Source of the DNA: an uncultured Pirellula sp. | GTDB lineage: Bacteria > Planctomycetota > Planctomycetia > Pirellulales > Pirellulaceae | Direction of reading: 5' to 3' | NCBI GenBank assembly: GCA_903892355.1 | Contig: CAITIE010000069.1 | Span: 1-64,000, forward strand | DNA: 64,000 bases | Part shown: positions 26,680-33,853 of the stretch, in pieces | Layout of the letters: each line of letters opens with the position of its first letter | How positions within the stretch are numbered: the first letter of the stretch is position 1 | Program-made: the position numbers and the translations under genes | Notes under the pieces: generated by a model | What the model was told of the DNA's origin: nothing | What the model saw: only the letters and a program-made list of their open reading frames with translations | Databases searched by the model: none

Positions 26680-27471
26680 ATGACTCGTATGGCACCATTA
26701 GAACTACAACGGTTGATCGATGGCGAAATGACACACGCACAGCGTGCCGACTTGCTGCATCGATTGGGTGACGATACCACGCAGTGGAAGTCGCTGGCTA
26801 TGTCGCTGCTCGAGGAGCAGCAGTGGAGTCGTGAGATCTCGCGAGTTGTAAGTCCGGAGAGTATACCTGTGCCCACACAGCACCATTCAGAGTCACCGAC
26901 GGTGATGTTGGCTCATCCGGCCCCTTCACTGATTCGGGATGAAAATACCGTTAATCACGGCGTCGGTACTTCGACTGGCATGTCGGCAGGGACAAAGCGA
27001 TCCTGGAATTGGGTGAGTGCTTTAGCCGCAGGTGCGCTGTTCACTGTCGGCCTCGCGGGCGGTTCCTGGATGCGATCCTTACAAAGTGCCGGGGAAGGGC
27101 AGGGGGGGGCGATTACGCAAAGTCCCATAAGTGCCGGGAATAGCGGTGCTGGGAACAGTCAAGTTGCAGCGAATGCAACCGAGAGCCCCTCGCGTTACAA
27201 ATCATCGTGGGAAGCAACGGCTCCGATGCGCATGGTTGTCTCGGGGCTTGATTCCAAGAAATCAGAGATTCCTTTGGTGAATGCCAAAGACATCGATCCA
27301 AAATTGCTGATGGCGAGCGAGGCGTTGGAGATGGCGAAGCTCAACAAGCAACTCCGTCGGCAAGGTTACGAGATGGATGTAAAGCCTCAGTACTATTCTG
27401 GAAACTTGGGAGATGGCCGAAAGGTGGTCGTCCCTATTCATAATGTTTCGCTTAAGCCTTATGGGTTGTAA
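26680..27471 (+). CDS. Single-pass membrane protein, probable anti-sigma factor
   Basis: About 263 residues. The cytoplasmic start (LQRLIDGEMTHAQRADLLHRLGDD...WKSLAMSLLEEQQWSREI) resembles the short N-terminal domain of anti-sigma factors, but without the zinc-binding Cys. One membrane segment is at about 113-133 (NWVSALAAGALFTVGLAGGSW). The C-terminal part is extracytoplasmic. ATGs at 26680 and 26689 are both possible. A KOPS-like octamer lies in the coding sequence just after the membrane segment and encodes part of GEGQGGAI. The assignment rests on order (directly after an ECF gene) and topology. Confidence 0.7.
   Translation: MTRMAPLELQRLIDGEMTHAQRADLLHRLGDDTTQWKSLAMSLLEEQQWSREISRVVSPESIPVPTQHHSESPTVMLAHPAPSLIRDENTVNHGVGTSTGMSAGTKRSWNWVSALAAGALFTVGLAGGSWMRSLQSAGEGQGGAITQSPISAGNSGAGNSQVAANATESPSRYKSSWEATAPMRMVVSGLDSKKSEIPLVNAKDIDPKLLMASEALEMAKLNKQLRRQGYEMDVKPQYYSGNLGDGRKVVVPIHNVSLKPYGL
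27097..27109 (+). other. KOPS-like octamer within the anti-sigma gene
   Basis: GGGCAGGG followed by extra G on the + strand, read in frame as Gly-Gln-Gly-Gly. Orientation points toward 43 kb. Confidence 0.6.
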
Positions 27472-27527
27472 GCGCGAACCGACCATTACTTTTCAACTTG
27501 GTGTTCACAAGAAGGGTTTAACGGATC

Positions 27528-28667
27528 ATGAAAAGCATTTTGCGATGGAATCGAAAGTGGTATGCGGCTACCTCGCTGATGGGAGTCGCTGTTCTTGGGC
27601 TAGCAGGTGCGAGTTCCGCTCGTGCTCAACAAGCATCAGACGATGGCAAAGCGATACAGAAGCAAACAGTAGTTGTTGTTAGCTCGGGTGACGAGAATAC
27701 TGAAAAGATCATTGCGAAGGTACGTGATGGTATCAAAGATCTTCCCAAGGAACTGCAAGAAAGGATTCTTAAGCAAGTCGAACAAGCGATCGCGGGTGCA
27801 TTGAATGCCAAGGTAGCCACGGCCGTAGGCGATGCCGTCGAAGGTCAGGGCCGGGCCACCACGCGTACGCTTACGGTCACCGCCGTGGAGAAGAGCGACG
27901 GGGACGATAACGCGAACGAGAAAACCAACAAGTCAGTTCAGACGCGTATTGTTGTGGTCGGCCCTGATGGAAAACCACAGGAGATGAATATCCAGCAAGG
28001 GATGCCGTTGCAATTGCCACTCATTCCGGGGCAAGTCATGTTCGGTCAACCCGGCCCAGCGGGCCAAGCCTTGAACGCCGTCAAAATCGAAGATTTACGG
28101 CAGATGATTCCAGGGATGTTCCCACAGGTAGTTCAAGGGCAGATGATGCGTATGGATGCGAACGGTCCCAGTTACCGTATCGGCATCGCCATCGTTCCTG
28201 AAGATGAGGGAGAAGGAGAGGATTCCGAAGGCTTGGTCGTCCGCGAAGTGATGGAAGACTCGCCGGCTGAAAAAGCGGGGATCGAGCAAGGGGATGTAAT
28301 CCTCTCGATCAATGGGAAAGAAGCTGAGGGATTCACGGATCTGCTCGAGGCCGTTCAAGCTGCTGGAAAGGCGAGTGAGGATTTACTGTTGCTCGTCGAA
28401 CGCGATGGCAAGGAGATGAAATTTGAAATCACTCCTGCGAAGACCGAAGGCTCCGATGTCGGCGTAGTAAATTTTAACTTGGCTCCTGAAGCAGGGATGA
28501 TTCTCGATTTAAACGACGCGAGAGTACCCGCAGGTATTGCCATCCAAGGACAAGCATTTCCGGGGATGATGGCGGGAAATACCGATGCACTTAAAGAAGA
28601 GATCGGCGAACTTAGAAAAGAGATCGAAGAACTTAAGGGGATGATCCGCAAGCTGATAGAAAAATAG
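27528..28667 (+). CDS. Secreted PDZ-domain protein with C-terminal coiled coil
   Basis: A 379-residue exported protein. A signal peptide is at 1-34 (ending ASSARAQQ). A PDZ domain lies at about 220-305 (IGIAIVP...VREVMEDSPAEKAGIEQGDVILSINGKEAEGFTDLL), with the usual Gly-Ile carboxylate loop region. The last 30 residues form a Glu/Lys/Leu heptad coiled coil (LKEEIGELRKEIEELKGMI). There is no protease domain. As the third gene of an ECF/anti-sigma operon it may sense misfolded envelope proteins and feed back on the anti-sigma factor (inference). Confidence 0.8.
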   Translation: MKSILRWNRKWYAATSLMGVAVLGLAGASSARAQQASDDGKAIQKQTVVVVSSGDENTEKIIAKVRDGIKDLPKELQERILKQVEQAIAGALNAKVATAVGDAVEGQGRATTRTLTVTAVEKSDGDDNANEKTNKSVQTRIVVVGPDGKPQEMNIQQGMPLQLPLIPGQVMFGQPGPAGQALNAVKIEDLRQMIPGMFPQVVQGQMMRMDANGPSYRIGIAIVPEDEGEGEDSEGLVVREVMEDSPAEKAGIEQGDVILSINGKEAEGFTDLLEAVQAAGKASEDLLLLVERDGKEMKFEITPAKTEGSDVGVVNFNLAPEAGMILDLNDARVPAGIAIQGQAFPGMMAGNTDALKEEIGELRKEIEELKGMIRKLIEK

Positions 28668-28687
28668 TCGCGGATTACGGTAGGAGC

Positions 28688-28723
28688 TACGATGGGTGCA
28701 TCGACGAAACCCGATGCATCGTA
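28688..28723. repeat. Interrupted inverted repeat after the PDZ gene
   Basis: Arms TACGAT...GCATCG (28688-28703, with GGGT bulged) and CGATGCATCGTA (28712-28723) can form a stem of about 12 bp. It lies between the stop codon and the terminator below and could stabilise the transcript end. Confidence 0.5.
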
Positions 28724-28730
28724 GATAAAC

Positions 28731-28780
28731 AAAGGATGGCTCGCTGCCGACTGGTCGGTCAAGGCGAGCTGTCCTTTTTT
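28731..28780 (+). terminator. Intrinsic terminator of the ECF/anti-sigma/PDZ operon
   Basis: A 14-bp stem with two G-T wobbles (AAAGGATGGCTCGC at 28731-28744, GCGAGCTGTCCTTT at 28764-28777) followed by a T-run. It lies about 65 bases after the PDZ stop codon. Confidence 0.85.
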
Positions 28781-28802
28781 ATTTTTGTGACTTGAACCCC
28801 CC

Positions 28803-29735
28803 ATGGCCCTCCCATCGACAGTGATCATTTCTGCCAATCCCAAGTCTGGCGCAAGGAGTGGATTGGACCAAGCTGCATCGTTGCGTCAGGCGCTGGAGCA
28901 GCGTGGGTTCGTCGCCGAGATGTATACCGATGTGGATGCGATGGCGTCGCGTGCGGATCGATGCCAGCAAGAAAGGACGTTGCGGACGGTGGTGTCCGCT
29001 GGTGGTGACGGAACCGCGTCGCTGGTCCTGTCGAAGATACCATCAGACATTCCGGTCACTTTGTTCCCTTTGGGCTCTGAAAACCTAGTCGCCAATTATT
29101 TCGAGATGACTCGCGATATCGATCGAACGGTAGCCTGCATCGAAAATCTCGACACAGAGCCGTTGGATTTGTTTCTAGCCAATGGGCGACTGACACTGCT
29201 GGTCGCCAGTGTTGGTTTCGATGCCGAAGTGGTACGACAAGTCCACGAGAATCGTAGATCGCATGTGACGCGGTCGGTCTACCGCATGGGTATACTTCGG
29301 GCGATGTTTTCGTATCGGTGGCCAAAGTTTCGCGTGCAGCGCCGCGATGCCGATGGGAATTGGGGTGAGTCGGTCACAGCCAATTGGGTCTTTGCGTTCA
29401 ATGTACCACGGTACGCCGCAGGGATTCGAATCATCGAATCGACATCGATCTCGGATGGATTGCTCGACGTGGGCATGTTTCAAGGTGGAAGGTTATGCCA
29501 GGGATTATGGAACTATGGAATGGTGGTGCGAGGCGTGCATGAGCAGTCGGGCGCCTGGAAACGATTTCAGACATCGGGGCTTCGGATCTCGTTGGTGACG
29601 GAAAATACAGCTGCGAACGTTCAACCCGAGGTCGCTTATGAAATCGACGGGGATGCGGGCGGGGTTCTTCCGTTGGAAGTGATCTACTCAGGCAGCAAAG
29701 CAATGATCGTTTCAGGACGATCTGTTGGCGCGTAA
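28803..29735 (+). CDS. Diacylglycerol/lipid kinase family protein
   Basis: A 310-residue protein of the DAGK catalytic-domain family (YegS/BmrU/DgkB fold). It has an N-terminal nucleotide-binding segment (VIISANPKSGARSG) and the signature VVSAGGDGTASLVL with GGDGT at about 67-71. The next motif is PLGSENLVANYF, where PLGTGND is typical; the replacement of GTGN by GSEN makes the catalytic loop atypical. A C-terminal beta-sandwich follows (DGLLDVGMFQGGR, EIDGDAG). It is likely to phosphorylate a lipid or sphingoid base, but the substrate is unknown. It is separated from the PDZ operon by a terminator and so is probably a separate unit. Confidence 0.8.
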   Translation: MALPSTVIISANPKSGARSGLDQAASLRQALEQRGFVAEMYTDVDAMASRADRCQQERTLRTVVSAGGDGTASLVLSKIPSDIPVTLFPLGSENLVANYFEMTRDIDRTVACIENLDTEPLDLFLANGRLTLLVASVGFDAEVVRQVHENRRSHVTRSVYRMGILRAMFSYRWPKFRVQRRDADGNWGESVTANWVFAFNVPRYAAGIRIIESTSISDGLLDVGMFQGGRLCQGLWNYGMVVRGVHEQSGAWKRFQTSGLRISLVTENTAANVQPEVAYEIDGDAGGVLPLEVIYSGSKAMIVSGRSVGA

Positions 29736-29808
29736 AGCGACGCGAAGGGGTGCAAAGCCTCGCTGCTATGTCGCAGGCGGAGTCACCAATGGGGTACCAA
29801 GTAGTCGA

Positions 29809-30378
29809 TCACAGCGACGATGAGTCTTGCAGTTTGCTGATTTCTTGGTTGAGTCGGTCGAGTGAGCGATTCACCATCATACGCACGGCGTCTTCGCCGC
29901 GCGAGACGAGCTCCGCAATCTTGCGATACGAGTAGCCTTCGAAGTATCGCCATTTGAGGATCTGCTGATGCGCCGATGGTAACTTGCTCATCGCTGCGTG
30001 CATGCGTTTGAGTTCGCTTTCGCGGCGCGATCCGCCGGAATCGGAGTCGGCGAGTTTGTTGTTTAGACTCGGTAGGAGGGGTACTTCTCTCGCAACATTC
30101 CTTTTGAGAGATTCGCGAAAGTATCGCACGGCATCGAGAAAATTATTTACCAGCATCGCCCGCAGCCATGAATCGACGTGGACAGCGTCTTTCGACTTGA
30201 GTGTCTCAAGATCTTCGTAGGCTTCCAGCATGGTCTGTTGGACCAAATCGGAAGCATCGATCTTCGACTGCAGATCGCGTGCGATCAGGTCTTCAGCGAG
30301 TTCCTGCAGCATGGGGCGAATCCTGCAGAAGAACTCCTCTTGCGACTCGGCTTTAGGGGGCGTATTTCCGGAATCCAT
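29809..30378 (-). CDS. ECF-type RNA polymerase sigma factor
   Basis: A 189-residue sigma factor of the type with DASDLVQQTMLEAYEDLETLK in region 2 (about 40-65) and LPSAHQQILKWRYFEGYSYRKIAELVSRGEDAVRMMVNRSLDRLNQEI in region 4 (about 130-180). This variant, with a conserved Arg-Tyr pair after the helix-turn-helix, is common in planctomycetes. It starts 24 bases after korB on the same strand, so it is probably the last gene of the korAB transcript. No anti-sigma gene is adjacent. Confidence 0.88.
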   Translation of the reverse strand: MDSGNTPPKAESQEEFFCRIRPMLQELAEDLIARDLQSKIDASDLVQQTMLEAYEDLETLKSKDAVHVDSWLRAMLVNNFLDAVRYFRESLKRNVAREVPLLPSLNNKLADSDSGGSRRESELKRMHAAMSKLPSAHQQILKWRYFEGYSYRKIAELVSRGEDAVRMMVNRSLDRLNQEISKLQDSSSL

Positions 30379-30402
30379 GGCGATTTGGTTGCGATGGATC
30401 CA

Positions 30403-31422
30403 TTACGCCTTGACGGTCCACGTATCCCCGCTGTTGAAGAGTTTTTGCAAATCCCCTTTGCCTCGCTGCGAGACGGCTTGATCGATTTGCCCCCGCACCG
30501 CTTCCTCGAACGTCTCGTGGACAACATTTCGGAAGACACCGATTGGTTCTGGGAATGCGGGGTGCCTCATGCGGGAGAGGAGGTACACGAGTACCGGGTC
30601 GGCCTGTTCGTCGTGGAAGAGCAAGTCATCTTCTTTGACTTTCCCATCCGCGAGGTCCACGACTTCCAGCGACAACCCGTTCAGACGGATCCCTTTGTCC
30701 CGATTCTTGCCGAAGATCATCGGCTTGCCATGCTCGAGTTCGATCGTGGTGTCATCCCGTGTGGCTTTGTCTTGCGCATAGCTAAACGCACCGTCGTTGA
30801 ACACATTGCAGTTTTGGTAGACTTCGACGAAGCTCGTGCCGCGGTGTGCAGCAGCTCGTTTTAGGACGGTTGCCAAATGCTTGATGTTGCTGTCGACCGA
30901 ACGCGCGATGAATGTGGCTTCGGCCCCTATCGCGATGCTGATCGGATTGAGGGGGTGGTCAACGACCCCCATCGGCGTACTCTTGGTGATCTGTCCTTCG
31001 ACGCTCGTCGGAGAATACTGGCCCTTGGTGAGTCCGTAGATACGGTTGTTGAACAAGACGATATTGAGATCGACGTTGCGGCGCAGCAAGTGGATAAAGT
31101 GGTTGCCTCCGATGCTGAGCGCATCGCCGTCCCCGGTGATGACCCAGACGCTAAGATCGGGCCTAGAGAGCTTTAATCCAGTGGCCACTGCCGGAGCCCG
31201 GCCGTGGATAGAGTGGACACCGTAGGTATTCACGTAGTAGGGAAAACGGCTGCTGCACCCAATTCCTGAAATGAATACGGTTTGTTCGGGAGGGATACCG
31301 ATCTCCGGAAGAACCTTTTTCATTTGGGCCAGGATGGAGTAGTCACCGCATCCTGGGCACCATCGAACATCCTGATCGCTCGCAAAGTCGTCAGCTTTTA
31401 ATACGTTTAGTGCGGTGCTCAT
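30403..31422 (-). CDS. korB: 2-oxoacid:ferredoxin oxidoreductase beta subunit
   Basis: A 339-residue thiamine-diphosphate-binding subunit. Key segments: WCPGCGDYSILAQM with the CPGC iron-sulfur ligands (about 22-25), GIGCSSRFPYYVNTYG, HGRAPAVATGLKLSRPDLSVWVITGDGDALSIGGNH (the GDG...N Mg-ThDP site) and LFNNRIYGLTKGQYSPTS. With the alpha subunit it oxidises a 2-oxoacid, most likely 2-oxoglutarate, passing electrons to ferredoxin, and could replace 2-oxoglutarate dehydrogenase in the TCA cycle. It follows korA by 117 bases and precedes an ECF gene by 24. Confidence 0.92.
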   Translation of the reverse strand: MSTALNVLKADDFASDQDVRWCPGCGDYSILAQMKKVLPEIGIPPEQTVFISGIGCSSRFPYYVNTYGVHSIHGRAPAVATGLKLSRPDLSVWVITGDGDALSIGGNHFIHLLRRNVDLNIVLFNNRIYGLTKGQYSPTSVEGQITKSTPMGVVDHPLNPISIAIGAEATFIARSVDSNIKHLATVLKRAAAHRGTSFVEVYQNCNVFNDGAFSYAQDKATRDDTTIELEHGKPMIFGKNRDKGIRLNGLSLEVVDLADGKVKEDDLLFHDEQADPVLVYLLSRMRHPAFPEPIGVFRNVVHETFEEAVRGQIDQAVSQRGKGDLQKLFNSGDTWTVKA

Positions 31423-31539
31423 GTCTGGTCGTACTCTAGTTGGATTGGGTTCAGTAGGAACTGAGTCGTTGTTGTGTTGTCAGAAGACTTGGTTGTCGCG
31501 AAGTCCTCGTTGAGGGCTGGGCTATTCGATTGTTCGAGT

Positions 31540-33438
31540 TTACTTGGTCGATACCGCGTTCGGGCGATGTGCAGACTTTGTCATCTCGCAGATCTTCTCG
31601 AACAGTTCGGTCACCGTAAACGGCTTGCCTTTGACCTTGTTGTAGCCGACCGCGTCGACGAGGTATCGGCTGCGGATCAGCATCCTCAGTTGGCCCATGT
31701 TGAGTTCTGGGATCAGGACCTTCTCGTATCGCGAGATGATCTCCCCAAGGTTGCTTGGGAATGGATTCAGGTAACGGACGTGAGCGAGCGCCACACTTCG
31801 GCCGGCTTCTTGGGCTTGTTGCACGGCGGTCAAGCACGCTCCGTAGGTGCCACCCCACGAGAGGACCAAAAGCTCACCGCTCTGGGGCCCGAGGACTTGC
31901 TGAGGGGGAAGGAGTTTGGCGGCATTCGCGACCTTTTGAGCCCGAATGTTGACCATCTTCTGATGGTTTTCAGGGTCGTAGCTGATGTTGCCGGTGCCAT
32001 CTTCTTTTTCGATTCCACCAACCCGGTGCATGAGGCCCGGGGTACCGGGGATAGCCCATGGTCGCGCGAGCAACTCATTGCGAAGGTACGGTTTGAAAGG
32101 TCCGTTCGGATTGTTGTTTCCTTGCGGGTGCTCGATCTTGATCGGCGATAGCTTGGAAACGTCGGGGATGAGCCATGGCTCAGCACCGTTGGCGATGTAG
32201 CCATCGGAGAGCACAACCACCGGAAGCATCAATTGCGTTGCCAGCATCCAAGCTTCTTGGACGATTTCAAAGCAGTCACCGGGGCTTCGGGCCGCCAGAA
32301 CCGGCAAGGGTGCTTCGCCGTTTCGTCCGAACATCACCTGCAGCAAGTCCGCTTGTTCGGTTTTCGTCGGAAGCCCGGTGCTCGGGCCACCGCGTTGAAC
32401 ATCGATGACCAAGAGAGGCAGTTCCAGCATGATCGCTAGCCCCATCGCTTCGGTCTTGAGGGCGATCCCTGGACCGCTGGAGGTGGTAACCCCCATTTGG
32501 CCGCCGTAGGCCGCGCCGATGGCAGCGCAAACCGCTGCGATTTCGTCTTCGGCTTGGAAGGTGCAAACACCGAAATTCTTATACCGAGCCAACTCGTGAA
32601 GGATGTCGCTGGCAGGTGTGATCGGATACGAGGCATAGAAAACCTCTTTTCCACTTCGCTGGGCTGCAGCGAGCAATCCCCACGCGAGGGCTTGGTTCCC
32701 CATGATATTCCGGTACGTTCCAGGGGTCAGCTTGGCAGCTTCGACATTGTACGAATGACCGAGAGCCTCGATCGTCTCACCAAAGGCCCAACCAGATCGC
32801 AAAGCCTTTTCGTTCGCGTCCGCGATCACGGATTTACCAGCACCGAATTTGCCGTGGATGAATCGCAATGTGGCATCCATGTTTCGGCCGTAGAGCCAGT
32901 AGACCAATCCCATCGCAAAAAAGTTTTTGCAACGATCGGCATCCTTGGATCCGAGTCCGAACTCGGCAACCGCCTCTTTGGTGAGTCGAGTCATCGGGAC
33001 TTTGATCAAGCGATAGTTTTCCATCGAGGGATCCTCAAGCGGACTCGTGTTCAACTTCGCGAGCTTGAGATCCTTTTCTTCGAAGCTATCTTCGTTGACG
33101 ATCAGCAAGCCTCCTTTGGGGAGGTCTGCCAAGTTCGTGACCAGTGCGGCAGGGTTCATCGCGACCAGAGCGTCGAGCGTATCGCCCGGTGTGTGGACTT
33201 CGTGCGAAGCAAATTGGACCTGGAATCCCGAAACCCCCGCGCGGGTTCCTCGCGGCGCGCGAATCTCCGCTGGAAAGTCAGGGAAGGTTGCGACGTCGTT
33301 TCCAAGCAGGGCGGATGTGTTCGTCAATTGCTGACCGAGCAACTGCATACCATCACCCGAGTCACCAACCAACCGCACGGTGATTCCGCTTACAAACTTG
33401 ACAGGCTTCTCGGTCGACGAAAGAGATTCGGTAGACAT
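31540..33438 (-). CDS. korA: 2-oxoacid:ferredoxin oxidoreductase alpha subunit (gamma-alpha fusion)
   Basis: A 632-residue subunit. An N-terminal gamma domain (about 15-200: VRLVGDSGDGMQLLGQQLTN, FPAEIRAPRGTRAGVSGFQ) is fused to the alpha pyrimidine-binding domain (GNQALAWGLLAAAQRSGKEVFYASYPITPASDILHELARYKNFGV, TTSSGPGIALKTEAMGLAIMLELPLLVIDVQRGGPSTGLPTKTEQADL). The ITP motif and the GPST/TKTEQ loop are typical of KorA/VorB. A C-terminal transketolase-like domain ends the chain. The 2-oxoglutarate assignment rests on overall resemblance. Gene order korA-korB-ECF is noted separately. Confidence 0.92.
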   Translation of the reverse strand: MSTESLSSTEKPVKFVSGITVRLVGDSGDGMQLLGQQLTNTSALLGNDVATFPDFPAEIRAPRGTRAGVSGFQVQFASHEVHTPGDTLDALVAMNPAALVTNLADLPKGGLLIVNEDSFEEKDLKLAKLNTSPLEDPSMENYRLIKVPMTRLTKEAVAEFGLGSKDADRCKNFFAMGLVYWLYGRNMDATLRFIHGKFGAGKSVIADANEKALRSGWAFGETIEALGHSYNVEAAKLTPGTYRNIMGNQALAWGLLAAAQRSGKEVFYASYPITPASDILHELARYKNFGVCTFQAEDEIAAVCAAIGAAYGGQMGVTTSSGPGIALKTEAMGLAIMLELPLLVIDVQRGGPSTGLPTKTEQADLLQVMFGRNGEAPLPVLAARSPGDCFEIVQEAWMLATQLMLPVVVLSDGYIANGAEPWLIPDVSKLSPIKIEHPQGNNNPNGPFKPYLRNELLARPWAIPGTPGLMHRVGGIEKEDGTGNISYDPENHQKMVNIRAQKVANAAKLLPPQQVLGPQSGELLVLSWGGTYGACLTAVQQAQEAGRSVALAHVRYLNPFPSNLGEIISRYEKVLIPELNMGQLRMLIRSRYLVDAVGYNKVKGKPFTVTELFEKICEMTKSAHRPNAVSTK

Positions 33439-33853
33439 TATTTCGATAGGATCGGGGTAGGATCAAAAAACCAGCGACTCGGGATCTCCGCCGCGCCATC
33501 GACCATGCTCGCATGGATATTGCATGCATTGTCCAACGATCAACGTCGATTGCCGGGCACTCTGGAGGGAACTCCGTTCCCCCCCGGAAACGATAGTCCT
33601 CGGTGGGGGGATTTGACGGTTGTATCGATTCTCGGAGCTCGGTTAGATGAGCTATTTTGGCAAATCACTCCTAGGTTGAGTATGTCAAAATCGCCCAAAG
33701 CACCTACTTTCCCAGGGCTTTTCTCCCTGGGACTCGCTGCAAAAAGCCTTCACGCCTTCCAAAAGCTTACCCGTGGGGATCGAGGATTAAAAACACCCAA
33801 CCTCGAAACCACCGCTCCACAGCCGTATGCGACTCGGGGGCGTAACGCAGGGC
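33439..33853. other. 415-bp gap with a hairpin, no gene supported
   Basis: This stretch lies upstream of korA and downstream of the ABC permease. I see a 7-bp hairpin at 33710-33730 (CCCAGGG, loop CTTTTCT, CCCTGGG) that could end the permease transcript, though its T-run is in the loop. The korA promoter should lie near 33440-33600 but is not recognisable. Confidence 0.5.
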
